Numbered from the stretch's first letter, positions 1-9,364 are shown. The stretch is 64,000 nucleotides of DNA from Dolosicoccus paucivorans (GCF_900100125.1 NZ_FNEL01000001.1:1-64000); one strand, 5' to 3'. Translations and numbers: made by a program. Notes: a model not told the origin generated them from the sequence alone.

Positions 1-4
1 ATGG

Positions 5-1250
5 TGTGTTGTAAAATGAATTGCAACACTCAGTAATTTCTGAAATACAAAAAGACATGAAGATTCGTTATACTTAAATCACCACAAAATAAGCAAAGGA
101 GAATCTTCATGTCCACAAATAATTATAACACAAATCAGAACCGATCATTTACTCATTTAGACTTTAAAGAAAGACAGCTAATAGAAAAATGGTTAAATGA
201 AGATGTTAGTAAAGCAGAGATAGGCAGACGCCTTGGACGTAACCGCTCCACAATCCATAGAGAAATTAATCGGGGCACTGTAGAACAGATCAAGCAGATT
301 AATGGCTATAATAAGAAAGTCTCTGTGTACTACTCAGATTCCGGTCAATCTGTTTATGAAAATAGACGTTTAAAGTGTGTCCGCAAAAAGATTGTTTCTT
401 TCTCGAGCGCTTTCTTCTCTGCGCTGGAGGATGCCTTCACTAAAGGATTGTTTAAAGGTAAACAGCGACTCTACAACATAAAGACATTTATAGCTCTTTA
501 TAGAAAAAAGCATCCTGTAGAGAATATACCAACGTTTAAAACCGTCTATTCTTATATACGCCAAGGTCTTTTGTCTATCAAACCACATGACTTGCCTGTC
601 ATGTATCGTCTGAAACCAAGAAAAAACCAGCATAGTAACCCTAAGGGCAAAAACAAAAGAATCCTAGGTACCAGTATCACCGATCGTCCAGAGGACGTCT
701 TATCAAGAGAAACATTTGGACACTGGGAAGCTGATCTGGTTAAAGGGAAGAAAACGAAAAATGAACCGGCAATCATTACCTTGGTAGAGAGAAAAACACG
801 CTATGCCATTACTAAGAAAATCAGCGACTATAAAAGTCAAACGGTTAAAAATGCCTTTGAAGAGATTCTAGCAGATAACCCTAACCTATTTGCTTCAATA
901 ACTTTTGATAATGGTTCTGAATTCTCCTTAATGTCTGAACTCAATACAGACGTATATTTTTGTCATGCCTACGCATCCTGGGAACGGGGCTCAAACGAAA
1001 ACTTCAATAAACTATTGAGGGAATTCATCCCTAAAGGAAAATCCATCCATCTTTTTTCAGAAATGGATATCGATCAAGCCACTCAGGCAATCAATAAAAG
1101 GATTAGAGAAGTGATAGGACTACGTTCATCAGAAGAGTATTTTCAACAATGTCGTATTTAAAATTTTTCTTCTCCTAGGGGAAGAAGTAAAGAGATTTTA
1201 AGTTCATCGAATCATGTAACAGAAAGTGTTGCATTTAACTTTACAACTCA
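5..1250 (+). mobile_element. IS30-family insertion sequence
   Basis: A complete element of about 1.25 kb. The ends are 26-bp imperfect inverted repeats: 5-30 (begins TGTGTTGTAAAATG) and the reverse complement of 1225-1250, with 4 mismatches. One intact transposase gene fills the interior, typical of IS30 in size and layout. Target-site duplication cannot be judged because only four bases precede the left end in this window. The right end lies 38 bp before the promoter of the BASS transporter unit. Confidence 0.9.
109..1161 (+). CDS. IS30 family transposase
   Basis: Transposase of 350 residues that cuts and joins the ends of its element. An N-terminal helix-turn-helix region (about residues 17-58, with GRRLGRNRSTIHREI) is the DNA-binding part typical of IS30. 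The C-terminal catalytic core shows the DDE triad: D209 in HWEADLV, D267 in TFDNGSEF, and E297 in WERGSNEN followed by the family hallmark LREFIPKG. The gene is full length with no frameshift, so it may be active. A GGAG ribosome binding site sits 7 nt before the ATG, and a TATACT -10-like box lies at 69-74. Family assignment is secure; activity is inferred only from intactness. Confidence 0.95.
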   Translation: MSTNNYNTNQNRSFTHLDFKERQLIEKWLNEDVSKAEIGRRLGRNRSTIHREINRGTVEQIKQINGYNKKVSVYYSDSGQSVYENRRLKCVRKKIVSFSSAFFSALEDAFTKGLFKGKQRLYNIKTFIALYRKKHPVENIPTFKTVYSYIRQGLLSIKPHDLPVMYRLKPRKNQHSNPKGKNKRILGTSITDRPEDVLSRETFGHWEADLVKGKKTKNEPAIITLVERKTRYAITKKISDYKSQTVKNAFEEILADNPNLFASITFDNGSEFSLMSELNTDVYFCHAYASWERGSNENFNKLLREFIPKGKSIHLFSEMDIDQATQAINKRIREVIGLRSSEEYFQQCRI

Positions 1251-1287
1251 AGAAAAGATATAAATTAAAAATAAATGAAATATTTTA

Positions 1288-1316
1288 TTGACATTCTAAT
1301 TATTTAACAGTAGAAT
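1288..1316 (+). promoter_or_regulatory. Promoter of the Ile leader / BASS transporter unit
   Basis: TTGACA (1288-1293), 17-nt spacer, TAGAAT (1311-1316): a near-consensus sigma-A promoter. Transcription would start near 1323, about 25 nt before the leader peptide start codon, and outside the IS30 element. Confidence 0.8.
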
Positions 1317-1347
1317 AAGAATTAAGATTTCTTATGGAGTGATCAAG

Positions 1348-1401
1348 ATGTTCGCATTTAACGCAATTATTATTATTAACATTAATAAGGACTTGTATTA
1401 G
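1348..1401 (+). CDS. Leader peptide with four consecutive Ile codons
   Basis: A 17-residue open reading frame with GGAG (1336-1339) placed 8 nt before its ATG. The peptide reads MFAFNAIIIININKDLY; residues 7-10 are four ATT codons in a row and residue 12 is a fifth Ile. It lies between a strong promoter and an intrinsic terminator and overlaps no other gene. This is the pattern of a ribosome-mediated attenuation leader, in which scarcity of charged tRNA-Ile stalls the ribosome early in the peptide. I infer translation from the ribosome binding site and the codon run. Confidence 0.75.
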   Translation: MFAFNAIIIININKDLY

Positions 1402-1419
1402 AGCTTAATAGCTGTAATG

Positions 1420-1526
1420 GAAGTCCTATTCCGGCGTTAAATGAAATAGGACTTCTAAGAAACTCTATGAGAAGAGCAGATGATTAGACTTCCTATTTCG
1501 CTATTGAAGTAGGAAGTCTATTTTTT
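1420..1526 (+). promoter_or_regulatory. Transcription attenuator (terminator/antiterminator) of the BASS unit
   Basis: Terminator: TAGACTTCCTATTTC (1485-1499) pairs with 1506-1520 as a 15-bp stem with one G.U, followed by T6 (1521-1526). Antiterminator: 1443-1457 (GAAATAGGACTTCTA) is a near copy of the terminator's 3' arm and pairs with the same 5' arm at 13 of 15 positions. Anti-antiterminator: 1420-1430 pairs perfectly with 1445-1455. A leader segment (1384-1394, AATAAGGACTT) can in turn capture 1421-1430. Predicted logic: a ribosome stalled on the early Ile codons leaves 1384-1394 free, which captures 1421-1430 and allows the antiterminator; a ribosome at the stop codon covers 1384-1394 and termination follows. 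The pairings are read directly; the logic is inferred. Confidence 0.75.
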
Positions 1527-1545
1527 GTTTAAAGGAGTTTTTATA

Positions 1546-2556
1546 ATGAAGACATTTTCAACACTGAACCGTTTGTTTCAAAAATATTTGCCGGCCTTTG
1601 TTTTAGTTACAGCGGTCATTGCTTTAATTAAGCCTGGTCCATTTGTTTGGATAGCAGGTATTGTTCCTTATATGTTGCAGTTTATTATGTTTACGATGGG
1701 AATGACAATGAAGCCTAGTGACTTTAGTGAAATTTCTCGTCGACCTTGGCGTGTGTTATTAGTTACTGGTTTGCAATTTACGGTCATGCCATTGACGGCC
1801 TACTTGTTATCTATTTTATTCAAATTACCAAGCGAAATTGCTTTAGGTTTAATTTTGGTAGGTTCGGTACCTGGTGGAACTTCTTCTAATATCATGGCTT
1901 ATTTGGCTAAAGGAGATGTGCCTTTATCTGTTACAGCCACTAGTGTATCAACATTATTATCGCCGTTTATGACTCCTGTTTTGTTATCATTTTACGGAGG
2001 GGCTTTTGTTCCCGTAGAGTTTTGGCCAATGTTTCTTTCGATCATCCAAATCGTTTTATTACCTATTATTGGCGGTTTAATTATCAGTCGTTTACTAGGA
2101 GCTTATACTGAGAAAATTAAAGATACATTGCCTTCTCTTTCAACATTAGCCGTTTTAGGAGTGTTAGCAGGAACAGTTTCTGTGAACCAAGAGTTATTAG
2201 TTTCTACAGGAATTGGTATTTTCTTTGTTGTTGCTCTTCATAATTTATCGGGCTATTTATTTGGCTATATCGTTTGTTACTTAACTGATCAGACTTATAC
2301 TGTGACTCGTGCTGTGGCGATTGAAGTAGGAATGCAAAATACGGGATTAGCCGCTAGTTTAGGTATGCAACACTTCACGCCAGCTGCCGCTTTAGCAGGA
2401 GCTGCAGGCGTGTTGATTCATAACTTAATCGGGACACTATTTGCTAACTTTGTTAGTCGTAGAGATGTGGACTTAAATATGACTTTAAGAACTCAAACAG
2501 ATGCGCAAAAAGTTCCAGCACTAACTAAAGCTTATGCTCGTCAATCAGTAAGATAA
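1546..2556 (+). CDS. BASS-family (bile acid:sodium symporter-like) transporter, copy A
   Basis: Integral membrane protein of 336 residues with about nine or ten hydrophobic helices. It carries the BASS-type segments GLILVGSVPGGTSSNIMAYLAKGD and, near the C-terminus, AIEVGMQNTGLAASLG. Members of this fold import bile acids, ketopantoate or branched-chain and other organic acids with Na+; the true substrate here is not known. I chose the ATG at 1546 because AAAGGAG (1531-1537) is 8 nt upstream; an upstream in-frame TTG at 1525 overlaps the terminator tail. It is the first structural gene behind the Ile-codon attenuator, which suggests an Ile-related substrate such as a branched-chain amino or keto acid. 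A close paralog follows 23 bp downstream. Confidence 0.85.
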   Translation: MKTFSTLNRLFQKYLPAFVLVTAVIALIKPGPFVWIAGIVPYMLQFIMFTMGMTMKPSDFSEISRRPWRVLLVTGLQFTVMPLTAYLLSILFKLPSEIALGLILVGSVPGGTSSNIMAYLAKGDVPLSVTATSVSTLLSPFMTPVLLSFYGGAFVPVEFWPMFLSIIQIVLLPIIGGLIISRLLGAYTEKIKDTLPSLSTLAVLGVLAGTVSVNQELLVSTGIGIFFVVALHNLSGYLFGYIVCYLTDQTYTVTRAVAIEVGMQNTGLAASLGMQHFTPAAALAGAAGVLIHNLIGTLFANFVSRRDVDLNMTLRTQTDAQKVPALTKAYARQSVR

Positions 2557-2579
2557 TTTCACACTAAAGGAGTACTAAA

Positions 2580-3590
2580 ATGAAAACTTTTTCTACGATG
2601 AATCAATTGTTTCAAAAATATTTACCAGTCTTTGTTTTGCTAACAGCAGCGGCACCTCTATTGAATCCTGAGCCATTTATTTGGATCGCTGGAATGGTAC
2701 CTTATATGTTACAGTTTATTATGTTTACGATGGGAATGACGATGAAACCCAGCGATTTTAGTGAAATTTCTCGTCGACCTTGGCGTGTTTTATTAGTGAC
2801 AGGGTTACAGTTCACTTTTATGCCTCTATCAGCCTATTTATTAGCACGAGCCTTCAACTTACCGAGTGAAATTGCTTTAGGCTTAATTTTGGTAGGGTCT
2901 GTGCCCGGAGGTACTTCTTCAAACATTATGACTTATTTAGCTCAAGGTGATGTAGCTTTATCCGTTACGGCGACCAGTGTATCTACCTTATTGTCACCTT
3001 TTATGACGCCGATATTATTATCTTTTTACGGAGAAGCCTTTGTTCCCATTGAATTTTGGCCGATGTTTGTCTCCATTATTCAAATTGTATTGTTACCTAT
3101 TGTAGGTGGACTAGTAGTCAGTCATTTACTTGGAACTCATACAGAAAAAATTAAAGACCTTTTACCTTCTTTTTCAACACTAGCTGTGTTAGGTGTTTTA
3201 GCAGGGACGGTGGCGGTTAACCAAGAACTTCTATTAACAACGGGAGTGACGATCTTTTTAGCCGTTTGGTTACATAATCTTTCTGGTTATGCGATGGGCT
3301 ATGCCATTTGTTATTTAACGAATCAAAGTTATGCGGTCACTCGTGCCGTCGCGATTGAAGTGGGATTACAAAACACAGGGTTAGCAGCCAGTTTAGGACT
3401 ACAACATTTTTCACCAGCAGCAGCTTTAGCAGGAGCAGCGGGTGCGTTGGTTCATACGTTGTTCGGAACGTTATACGCTAACTTTGTTAGTCGTCGTAAT
3501 GTCCAACCAGACGAAGCTATTAGAAAATCTACTTATTATATAGCGCCGCAACGGGTAGCAACAAGCTATGCTCGCCAGTCAAATCGATAA
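2580..3590 (+). CDS. BASS-family transporter, copy B
   Basis: Tandem paralog of the preceding gene, also 336 residues and highly similar over the whole length (for example both contain QFIMFTMGMTMKPSDFSEIS). AAAGGAG precedes the ATG in a 23-bp gap with no promoter or terminator, so it is co-transcribed and under the same Ile attenuator. The proteins differ mainly in the first transmembrane segments, the 213-245 region and the C-terminal tail, which could reflect different substrates or just divergence. No soluble domain is present. Function beyond organic-anion/Na+ transport is not established. Confidence 0.85.
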   Translation: MKTFSTMNQLFQKYLPVFVLLTAAAPLLNPEPFIWIAGMVPYMLQFIMFTMGMTMKPSDFSEISRRPWRVLLVTGLQFTFMPLSAYLLARAFNLPSEIALGLILVGSVPGGTSSNIMTYLAQGDVALSVTATSVSTLLSPFMTPILLSFYGEAFVPIEFWPMFVSIIQIVLLPIVGGLVVSHLLGTHTEKIKDLLPSFSTLAVLGVLAGTVAVNQELLLTTGVTIFLAVWLHNLSGYAMGYAICYLTNQSYAVTRAVAIEVGLQNTGLAASLGLQHFSPAAALAGAAGALVHTLFGTLYANFVSRRNVQPDEAIRKSTYYIAPQRVATSYARQSNR

Positions 3591-3601
3591 GTAAATTAAC
3601 G

Positions 3602-3634
3602 ACAAATCTTCTATAATATAGAAGGTTTGTTTTT
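3602..3634 (+). terminator. Intrinsic terminator after the BASS pair
   Basis: ACAAATCTTCTAT (from 3602) pairs with ATAGAAGGTTTGT (ending 3630), with one G.U, followed by TTTTT and further T-rich sequence. It separates the transporter unit from the ribosomal operon. Confidence 0.8.
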
Positions 3635-3680
3635 ATTTTTTTCATAAAACCGCTTACATCGAAAAAATCCTAAAAATCCC

Positions 3681-3709
3681 TTGCAATCGTTGGAAGGCTT
3701 AGGTATACT
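3681..3709 (+). promoter_or_regulatory. Promoter of the S10-spc-alpha ribosomal operon
   Basis: TTGCAA (3681-3686), 17-nt spacer, TATACT (3704-3709). It is the only good promoter before rpsJ and gives a transcript start near 3716. Confidence 0.8.
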
Positions 3710-3715
3710 AATCAT

Positions 3716-3894
3716 GTTGTCTTAGAAACAATGTTAGTTTCTTGCGGACAAAAATAGAACACATCTTTTACAAGTGAAGATGTGATAGCTAAGAAGCGAG
3801 AGGTTGCGACACACCCGGACGCTTTGCCACAGACGGGCGCGTCGGAAATTTTCGTGGAGCGAGTCATTTTTGAAATTGACGAGGAGGGAATACA
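3716..3894 (+). promoter_or_regulatory. Long structured 5' leader of the S10 operon
   Basis: About 180 nt of untranslated RNA before rpsJ. A clear hairpin is CACATCTT (3760-3767) with AAGATGTG (3777-3784); a GC-rich segment 3811-3846 has GACGC/GCGTC pairing. No convincing gene or T-run lies within it. Long structured S10 leaders that bind a ribosomal protein for autoregulation are known in Firmicutes; whether this one acts that way is inferred from position only. Confidence 0.5.
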
Positions 3895-4203
3895 ATGGCA
3901 AATCAAAAAATTCGTATTCGCTTAAAGGCTTATGAGCACCGCGCTCTAGACCTATCAGCGATGAAGATCGTAGAATCAGCACAAAGAACAGGCGCAAAAA
4001 CAGCAGGTCCAATTCCATTACCTACTGAGCGTTCACTATTTACTGTGATCCGTTCGCCTCATAAATATAAAGATTCACGTGAACAATTTGAAATGCGTAC
4101 ACACAAACGTTTAGTTGATATCATCGAACCCACATCTAAAACAATCGATGCTTTAATGAAACTAGACTTACCAAGTGGTGTAGACGTAGAAATTAAATTA
4201 TAA
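3895..4203 (+). CDS. rpsJ: 30S ribosomal protein S10
   Basis: S10 of 102 residues, the usual length, with the family signature around [20 protein letters not shown] (residues 26-45). Besides its place in the 30S head it acts as the transcription antitermination factor NusE. First gene of the operon, preceded by GAGGAGGG 7-8 nt before ATG. Nothing unusual. Confidence 0.98.
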   Translation: MANQKIRIRLKAYEHRALDLSAMKIVESAQRTGAKTAGPIPLPTERSLFTVIRSPHKYKDSREQFEMRTHKRLVDIIEPTSKTIDALMKLDLPSGVDVEIKL

Positions 4204-4231
4204 AAATAAACATTAAAACGGAGGTGTACTC

Positions 4232-4858
4232 ATGACCAAAGGAATCTTAGGAACAAAAGTCGGTATGACTCAATTCTTCACGGAAGAAGGAGAACTTATC
4301 CCTGTAACAGTTGTTGAAGCTGCTCCAAACGTTGTTTTACAAGTTAAAACAAACGAAACAGACGGTTACGAAGCTGTACAAGTAGGTTTCCAAGACAAAC
4401 GTGAAGTATTAGCAAACAAACCTCATAAAGGTCATGTAGCAAAAGCAAATGCTACTCCTAAGCGCTTCATTCGCGAGTTTCGCAATGTAGAGCTTGGAGA
4501 ATACGAAGTAGGACAAGAAATCACTGTTGAAACTTTCGAAGTTGGTGACATCGTCGATGTGACGGGTACATCTAAAGGTAAAGGTTTCCAAGGTGTTATC
4601 AAGCGTCACGGACAAAGTAGAGGATATATGTCTCACGGTTCACGCTTCCACCGTCGACCAGGTGCGATGGCAATGGCGGCAGACCCATCACGCGTTCTAA
4701 AAGGTAAAAAATTACCAGGACAAATGGGTGGCAACCAAGTGACAATCCAAAACTTAGAAGTGGTTTCGGTTGATGCTGAAAATAACGTTATCTTAATTAA
4801 AGGTAATGTTCCAGGACCGAAAAAATCATTAGTAACAATTAAATCATCAGTTAAATAA
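4232..4858 (+). CDS. rplC: 50S ribosomal protein L3
   Basis: L3 of 208 residues; begins [16 protein letters not shown] and carries the conserved loop [13 protein letters not shown] (about residues 115-127) that reaches toward the peptidyl transferase centre. Normal length, good GGAGGTG site before ATG, second gene in the S10 cluster. Confidence 0.98.
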   Translation: MTKGILGTKVGMTQFFTEEGELIPVTVVEAAPNVVLQVKTNETDGYEAVQVGFQDKREVLANKPHKGHVAKANATPKRFIREFRNVELGEYEVGQEITVETFEVGDIVDVTGTSKGKGFQGVIKRHGQSRGYMSHGSRFHRRPGAMAMAADPSRVLKGKKLPGQMGGNQVTIQNLEVVSVDAENNVILIKGNVPGPKKSLVTIKSSVK

Positions 4859-4882
4859 TAATAAGAGGGGAGGAACGAAAGA

Positions 4883-5506
4883 ATGCCAAAAGTTACTTTA
4901 TTTAAACAAGATGGTTCAACAAACGGTGAAGTATCACTAAACGAAGAAATCTTCGGAATTGAGCCAAATAATTCAGTAGTCTTTGAAGCTGTTATGATGC
5001 AACGCGCAGGTATGCGTCAAGGAACTCATAAAGCAAAAACTAGAACAGAAAGACGCGGAGGTGGCCGTAAGCCATGGCGTCAAAAAGGAACTGGACGTGC
5101 TCGTGCAGGTTCTACTCGTTCACCAATTTGGGTAGGCGGAGGAATTGTCTTTGGACCAACACCGCGCTCATATGGTTACAACTTACCAAAGAAACAACGT
5201 CGTTTAGCAATTCGTTCAGTACTTTCTCAAAAAGTATTAGATGATGCATTAGTTGTTGTTGAAGGTTTAAGTTTTGACGCACCAAAAACAAAAGACTTCA
5301 AAGAAGTATTATCTAACTTAGAAGTTAACGAGAAAGTTCTTATCGTTCTAGAATCAGATAACGAAAATACTTATTTATCAGCACGTAACATTCCAAACGT
5401 TAAAGTTATTGACGAACATAACGTGAATGTTTTAGACGTAATTAATGCCGACAAAGTCTTAATTACTCAAGCTGCACTTTCAACAGTAGAGGAGGCTTTA
5501 GCATAA
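4883..5506 (+). CDS. rplD: 50S ribosomal protein L4
   Basis: L4 of 207 residues. The basic internal loop [19 protein letters not shown] (about residues 54-72) lines the peptide exit tunnel. In many bacteria L4 represses its own operon. The last base of its stop codon is the first base of the rplW start codon, indicating translational coupling. Confidence 0.98.
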   Translation: MPKVTLFKQDGSTNGEVSLNEEIFGIEPNNSVVFEAVMMQRAGMRQGTHKAKTRTERRGGGRKPWRQKGTGRARAGSTRSPIWVGGGIVFGPTPRSYGYNLPKKQRRLAIRSVLSQKVLDDALVVVEGLSFDAPKTKDFKEVLSNLEVNEKVLIVLESDNENTYLSARNIPNVKVIDEHNVNVLDVINADKVLITQAALSTVEEALA

Positions 5507-5799
5507 TGCATTTATCAGAAGTTATTTTACGTCCAATCATTACAGAACAGTCTATGCTTGAAATGGACAACAAAAAGTTCACTTTTGAAGTAGACCGTCG
5601 CGCTACTAAAGGTTTAATCAGACAAGCTGTTGAAGCAATGTTTGAAGGAACTAAAGTTGCTAAAGTTAATACAATTAATGTTGACGGCAAAGCAAAACGC
5701 ATGGGTCGTTATGCTGGATATACACGTAAATACAAAAAAGCAATCGTAACATTAACAGAAGATTCTAAAAACATCGAATTATTCGCTGACGCTGAATAA
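5506..5799 (+). CDS. rplW: 50S ribosomal protein L23
   Basis: L23 of 97 residues, the docking site for trigger factor and the signal recognition particle at the tunnel exit. Starts [14 protein letters not shown] after Met-His, as in the family. The ribosome binding site AGAGGAGG lies inside the 3' end of rplD. Confidence 0.97.
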   Translation: MHLSEVILRPIITEQSMLEMDNKKFTFEVDRRATKGLIRQAVEAMFEGTKVAKVNTINVDGKAKRMGRYAGYTRKYKKAIVTLTEDSKNIELFADAE

Positions 5800-5831
5800 T
5801 CTCTACAATAAAGAATAGGAGGGAATAAGTA

Positions 5832-6662
5832 GTGGCGATTAAACATTATAAGAGTACTACAAACGGTCGTCGTAATATGACTGGTTATGACTTTTCAGAA
5901 ATTACAACAAACAAACCAGAAAAAAGCTTACTAGCTTCTAAAAAGCAAAAAGCAGGACGTAACGGCCAAGGTAAAATCACTGTTCGTCATCACGGTGGAG
6001 GACACAAACGTTCATACCGTATTATCGATTTCAAACGTAACAAAGATGGCGTTGTAGGAACAGTAGCTACAATCGAGTACGATCCAAACAGAACAGCAAA
6101 CATTGCATTAGTTCACTACGAAGACGGGGTAAAAACTTATATCCTTGCACCACGTGGAATTAAGGTGGGACAAAAGATTGAATCAGGACCTGACGCAGAT
6201 ATCCAAGTAGGTAACGCACTACCACTTGAAAATATCCCTCAAGGTACTGTTGTTCATAACATTGAGTTAAAACCTGGTAAAGGTGGACAATTAGCTCGTT
6301 CAGCTGGAGCAAGCGCTCAAGTGTTAGGTTCAGATGGAAAATATACTTTAGTTCGTTTAACTTCAGGTGAAGTACGTATGATCTTATCAACTTGCCGCGC
6401 TACAGTCGGTACAGTAGGTAACGAACAACACGAGTTAATTAACATTGGTAAAGCAGGACGTAACCGCTGGTTATCTAAACGACCAACAGTTCGTGGTTCT
6501 GTAATGAACCCTAACGATCACCCACACGGTGGTGGTGAAGGTAAAGCACCAATCGGTATGCCAAGTCCATTATCACCATGGGGCAAACCAACACTAGGTA
6601 AGAAAACACGTCGTAAAAAGAAAAAGTCTTCTAAATTAATTATTCGCGGACGTCGTAAGTAA
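5832..6662 (+). CDS. rplB: 50S ribosomal protein L2
   Basis: L2 of 276 residues, needed for subunit association and peptidyl transfer. Conserved C-terminal segment [14 protein letters not shown] includes the histidine linked to activity. The start is GTG at 5832, placed 8 nt after AGGAGGG; the length then matches the family exactly. Confidence 0.98.
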   Translation: MAIKHYKSTTNGRRNMTGYDFSEITTNKPEKSLLASKKQKAGRNGQGKITVRHHGGGHKRSYRIIDFKRNKDGVVGTVATIEYDPNRTANIALVHYEDGVKTYILAPRGIKVGQKIESGPDADIQVGNALPLENIPQGTVVHNIELKPGKGGQLARSAGASAQVLGSDGKYTLVRLTSGEVRMILSTCRATVGTVGNEQHELINIGKAGRNRWLSKRPTVRGSVMNPNDHPHGGGEGKAPIGMPSPLSPWGKPTLGKKTRRKKKKSSKLIIRGRRK

Positions 6663-6702
6663 TTAATTAGAATACGCTTATCATTCGAAGGGAGGCTACA
6701 AT

Positions 6703-6984
6703 ATGGCACGTAGTTTGAAAAAAGGACCTTTCGTCGATGCTCACTTAATGAAAAAAGTTAAGGAGCAACAAGACAGCGAAAGAAAACAAGTAATTAAAAC
6801 ATGGTCTCGTCGTTCAACAATTTTCCCTAATTTTATTGGGTTAACAATTGCAGTTCATGATGGACGTAAGCACGTTCCGGTGTATATTCAAGAAGATATG
6901 GTTGGACATAAATTAGGTGAATTCGTTCCAACACGTACTTTCCGTGGACATGCTGGAGACGATAAGAAAACCACTAGACGATAA
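6703..6984 (+). CDS. rpsS: 30S ribosomal protein S19
   Basis: S19 of 93 residues; begins [15 protein letters not shown] and contains [11 protein letters not shown] and [11 protein letters not shown], all family hallmarks. Sits in the 30S head next to S13. GGGAGG site before the ATG. Confidence 0.98.
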   Translation: MARSLKKGPFVDAHLMKKVKEQQDSERKQVIKTWSRRSTIFPNFIGLTIAVHDGRKHVPVYIQEDMVGHKLGEFVPTRTFRGHAGDDKKTTRR

Positions 6985-7002
6985 TTAGGGGAGGGAAATT
7001 AA

Positions 7003-7359
7003 TTGACAGAGCAAATCACATCTGCAAAAGCGGTCGCAAGAACTGTTCGCATTGCTCCTCGTAAGGCACGTTTAGTTATTGATCTTATTAGAGGTAAGCA
7101 AGTTGGTGAGGCAATTTCAATTTTGAAATTCACACCGCGCGCAGGTTCGCCACTTATTGAAAAAGTACTTATGTCAGCTATCGCAAACGCTGAGCATAAC
7201 TACGACTTAAACTTAGAGAACTTATATGTTAGTGAAGCGTATGTAAACGAAGGACCAACTATGAAACGTTACCGTCCACGCGCACGTGGTAGTGCTTCAC
7301 CAATTAATAAACGTACAAGCCACATTACAATTGTGGTATCAGAAAAAGAGGAGGCATAA
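7003..7359 (+). CDS. rplV: 50S ribosomal protein L22
   Basis: L22 of 118 residues whose beta hairpin (about residues 80-100, [19 protein letters not shown]) lines the exit tunnel where macrolides bind. The start is TTG at 7003 behind GGGGAGGG; no in-frame ATG or GTG gives a complete N-terminus. Hairpin sequence is ordinary. Confidence 0.96.
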   Translation: MTEQITSAKAVARTVRIAPRKARLVIDLIRGKQVGEAISILKFTPRAGSPLIEKVLMSAIANAEHNYDLNLENLYVSEAYVNEGPTMKRYRPRARGSASPINKRTSHITIVVSEKEEA

Positions 7360-7362
7360 TGA

Positions 7363-8025
7363 ATGGGTCAAAAGATTAATCCACTAGGTCTTCGTGTCGG
7401 AGTTATCCGTGACTGGGATGCTAAATGGTATGCAGAACAACAATATGCAGACTACTTACATGAAGATTTAAAGATCCGTGAGTATTTAAACGAAAAGCTT
7501 TCTGAAGCCTCTATTTCTTCAATCGTGATTGAACGTGCAGCCAACCGCGTTATCGTATCTATTCATACTGCAAAACCAGGTATGGTTATCGGTAAAGGTG
7601 GTTCAGAAGTAGATGCACTTCGTTCTGAATTAACTGAAATGACAGGCAAGAAAGTTCACATTAATATTGTTGAAATTAAAGAGCCAAGTTTAGACGCTAA
7701 ATTAGTTGCAGAAGACATTGCGCAACAATTAGAAAACCGTGTTGCATTCCGTCGTGCACAAAAGCAAGCGATTCAACGTGTAATGCGCGCTGGTGCAAAA
7801 GGAATTAAAACACAAGTTAGCGGTCGTTTAAACGGAGCAGATATGGCACGTACTGAACATTATGCAGAAGGTTCAGTTCCATTACATACTCTACGTGCTG
7901 ACGTAGACTACTCATGGCAAGAAGCAGATACAACTTACGGTAAACTAGGCGTTAAAGTTTGGATTAACCGTGGTGAAGTATTGCCAGGTATGGAAGAAGA
8001 AACCACTCAGAGAGGAGGGAAATAA
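7363..8025 (+). CDS. rpsC: 30S ribosomal protein S3
   Basis: S3 of 220 residues; type-2 KH domain with the GxxG motif in [11 protein letters not shown] (about residues 67-77) and a C-terminal S3 domain ([12 protein letters not shown]). Part of the mRNA entry helicase. It follows rplV after 3 nt, with the GAGGAGG site inside rplV. Confidence 0.98.
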   Translation: MGQKINPLGLRVGVIRDWDAKWYAEQQYADYLHEDLKIREYLNEKLSEASISSIVIERAANRVIVSIHTAKPGMVIGKGGSEVDALRSELTEMTGKKVHINIVEIKEPSLDAKLVAEDIAQQLENRVAFRRAQKQAIQRVMRAGAKGIKTQVSGRLNGADMARTEHYAEGSVPLHTLRADVDYSWQEADTTYGKLGVKVWINRGEVLPGMEEETTQRGGK

Positions 8026-8027
8026 GC

Positions 8028-8462
8028 ATGTTAGTACCTAGACGTGTTAAGTACCGTCGTGTATTCCGTGGTAAAATGCGCGGAGAAGCTAAAGGCGGTA
8101 AAAATATTGACTTTGGTCAATACGGACTAAGAGCAATCGATTCAGCATGGATTACAAACCGTCAAATCGAAGCAGCTCGTATTGCGATGACTCGTTATAT
8201 GAAACGTGGCGGGAAAGTATGGATCAAAATTTTCCCTCACAAATCTTATACATCTAAAGCTATCGGTGTTCGTATGGGTTCTGGTAAAGGAGCTCCAGAA
8301 GGATGGGTAGCAGTAGTTCAAAAAGGAAGAATCTTATTTGAAATCGACGGTGTGTCTGAAGAAGTTGCACGCGAAGCATTACGCTTAGCTTCACATAAGC
8401 TTCCAATTAGAACTAAATTTGTAAAACGTGAAGAATATGGTGGTGAATCGAATGAAAATTAA
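8028..8462 (+). CDS. rplP: 50S ribosomal protein L16
   Basis: L16 of 144 residues; starts [19 protein letters not shown]. It positions tRNA near the A site. Two bases separate it from rpsC, and rpmC starts inside its last codons, so the three are translationally coupled. Confidence 0.98.
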   Translation: MLVPRRVKYRRVFRGKMRGEAKGGKNIDFGQYGLRAIDSAWITNRQIEAARIAMTRYMKRGGKVWIKIFPHKSYTSKAIGVRMGSGKGAPEGWVAVVQKGRILFEIDGVSEEVAREALRLASHKLPIRTKFVKREEYGGESNEN

Positions 8463-8646
8463 TGAAATCAGAGAATTATCCACTGCTGAAATGGTAGACA
8501 AGGAAAAAGAATTAAAACAAGAATTATTTAACCTTCGATTCCAATTAGCAACTGGACAATTAGAAAACACTGCCCGTTTACGTCAAGTACGTAAAACGAT
8601 TGCTCGTATTAAAACAGTCTTGCGCGAGCAAGAATTGACTAAGTAA
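8452..8646 (+). CDS. rpmC: 50S ribosomal protein L29
   Basis: L29 of 64 residues, almost entirely helical, next to L23 at the tunnel exit. I use the ATG at 8452 ([10 protein letters not shown]), which overlaps the rplP end by 11 nt and has GGTGG upstream; an upstream in-frame start at 8428 would add residues not found in L29. Confidence 0.95.
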   Translation: MKINEIRELSTAEMVDKEKELKQELFNLRFQLATGQLENTARLRQVRKTIARIKTVLREQELTK

Positions 8647-8666
8647 TCATAAAGGAGGCATAACGA

Positions 8667-8933
8667 ATGACTGAAAACCGCAATGAGCGTAAAGTTTATC
8701 AAGGGCGTGTTGTTTCAGATAAAATGGACAAAACAATTGTTGTTCAAGTTGAAACACGTAAAACACACCCTAAATACGGTAAACGTGTTAAATATTCGAA
8801 AAAGTATGTAGCACATGATGAGACAAACAAAGCCAAAGAAGGCGACATTGTGCGCGTAATGGAAACACGTCCATTATCAAAAACAAAACGCTTCCGCTTA
8901 GTAGAAATCGTAGAAGAAGCAGTTATTATCTAA
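8667..8933 (+). CDS. rpsQ: 30S ribosomal protein S17
   Basis: S17 of 88 residues, OB-fold primary 16S rRNA binder. Motif [14 protein letters not shown] (residues 13-26) and [16 protein letters not shown] are typical. AAAGGAGG site before ATG. Confidence 0.98.
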   Translation: MTENRNERKVYQGRVVSDKMDKTIVVQVETRKTHPKYGKRVKYSKKYVAHDETNKAKEGDIVRVMETRPLSKTKRFRLVEIVEEAVII

Positions 8934-8967
8934 TCTAAAGAAGTTAACTCGGAAGGAGGACATCTGA

Positions 8968-9336
8968 ATGATCCAACAAGAAAGTCGTTTAAAAGTTGCC
9001 GACAACTCAGGAGCACGTGAAGTACAAGCGATTAAAGTACTTGGCGGTTCAGGACGTCGATATGCGAATATCGGAGATGTGATCGTGGCAAGCGTAAAAC
9101 ACGCTACACCCGGTGGAGTTGTTAAAAAAGGTGACGTTGTAAAAGCAGTCATTGTTCGTTCGAAAACAGGAGCGCGCCGTAAAGATGGCTCATATATTAA
9201 GTTCGACGAGAACGCATGTGTCATTATCCGTGATGATAAGAGCCCTCGTGGTACACGTATTTTCGGACCTGTCGCACGTGAGTTACGTGATAATAACTAC
9301 ATGAGAATTGTCTCATTAGCTCCAGAAGTTTTATAA
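8968..9336 (+). CDS. rplN: 50S ribosomal protein L14
   Basis: L14 of 122 residues; starts [18 protein letters not shown] and has the family motif [20 protein letters not shown] at the end. It forms a bridge to the small subunit with L19. First gene of the spc-type part of the cluster; GGAAGGAGG site. Confidence 0.98.
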   Translation: MIQQESRLKVADNSGAREVQAIKVLGGSGRRYANIGDVIVASVKHATPGGVVKKGDVVKAVIVRSKTGARRKDGSYIKFDENACVIIRDDKSPRGTRIFGPVARELRDNNYMRIVSLAPEVL

Positions 9337-9364
9337 TCTTAAAGGCGAAGGAGGAAAACCGAAT

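Noticed and set aside
370-776. Antisense reading frames within the IS30 transposase
   Set aside because: They have no ribosome binding sites, lie wholly inside the transposase and match no family I recognise.
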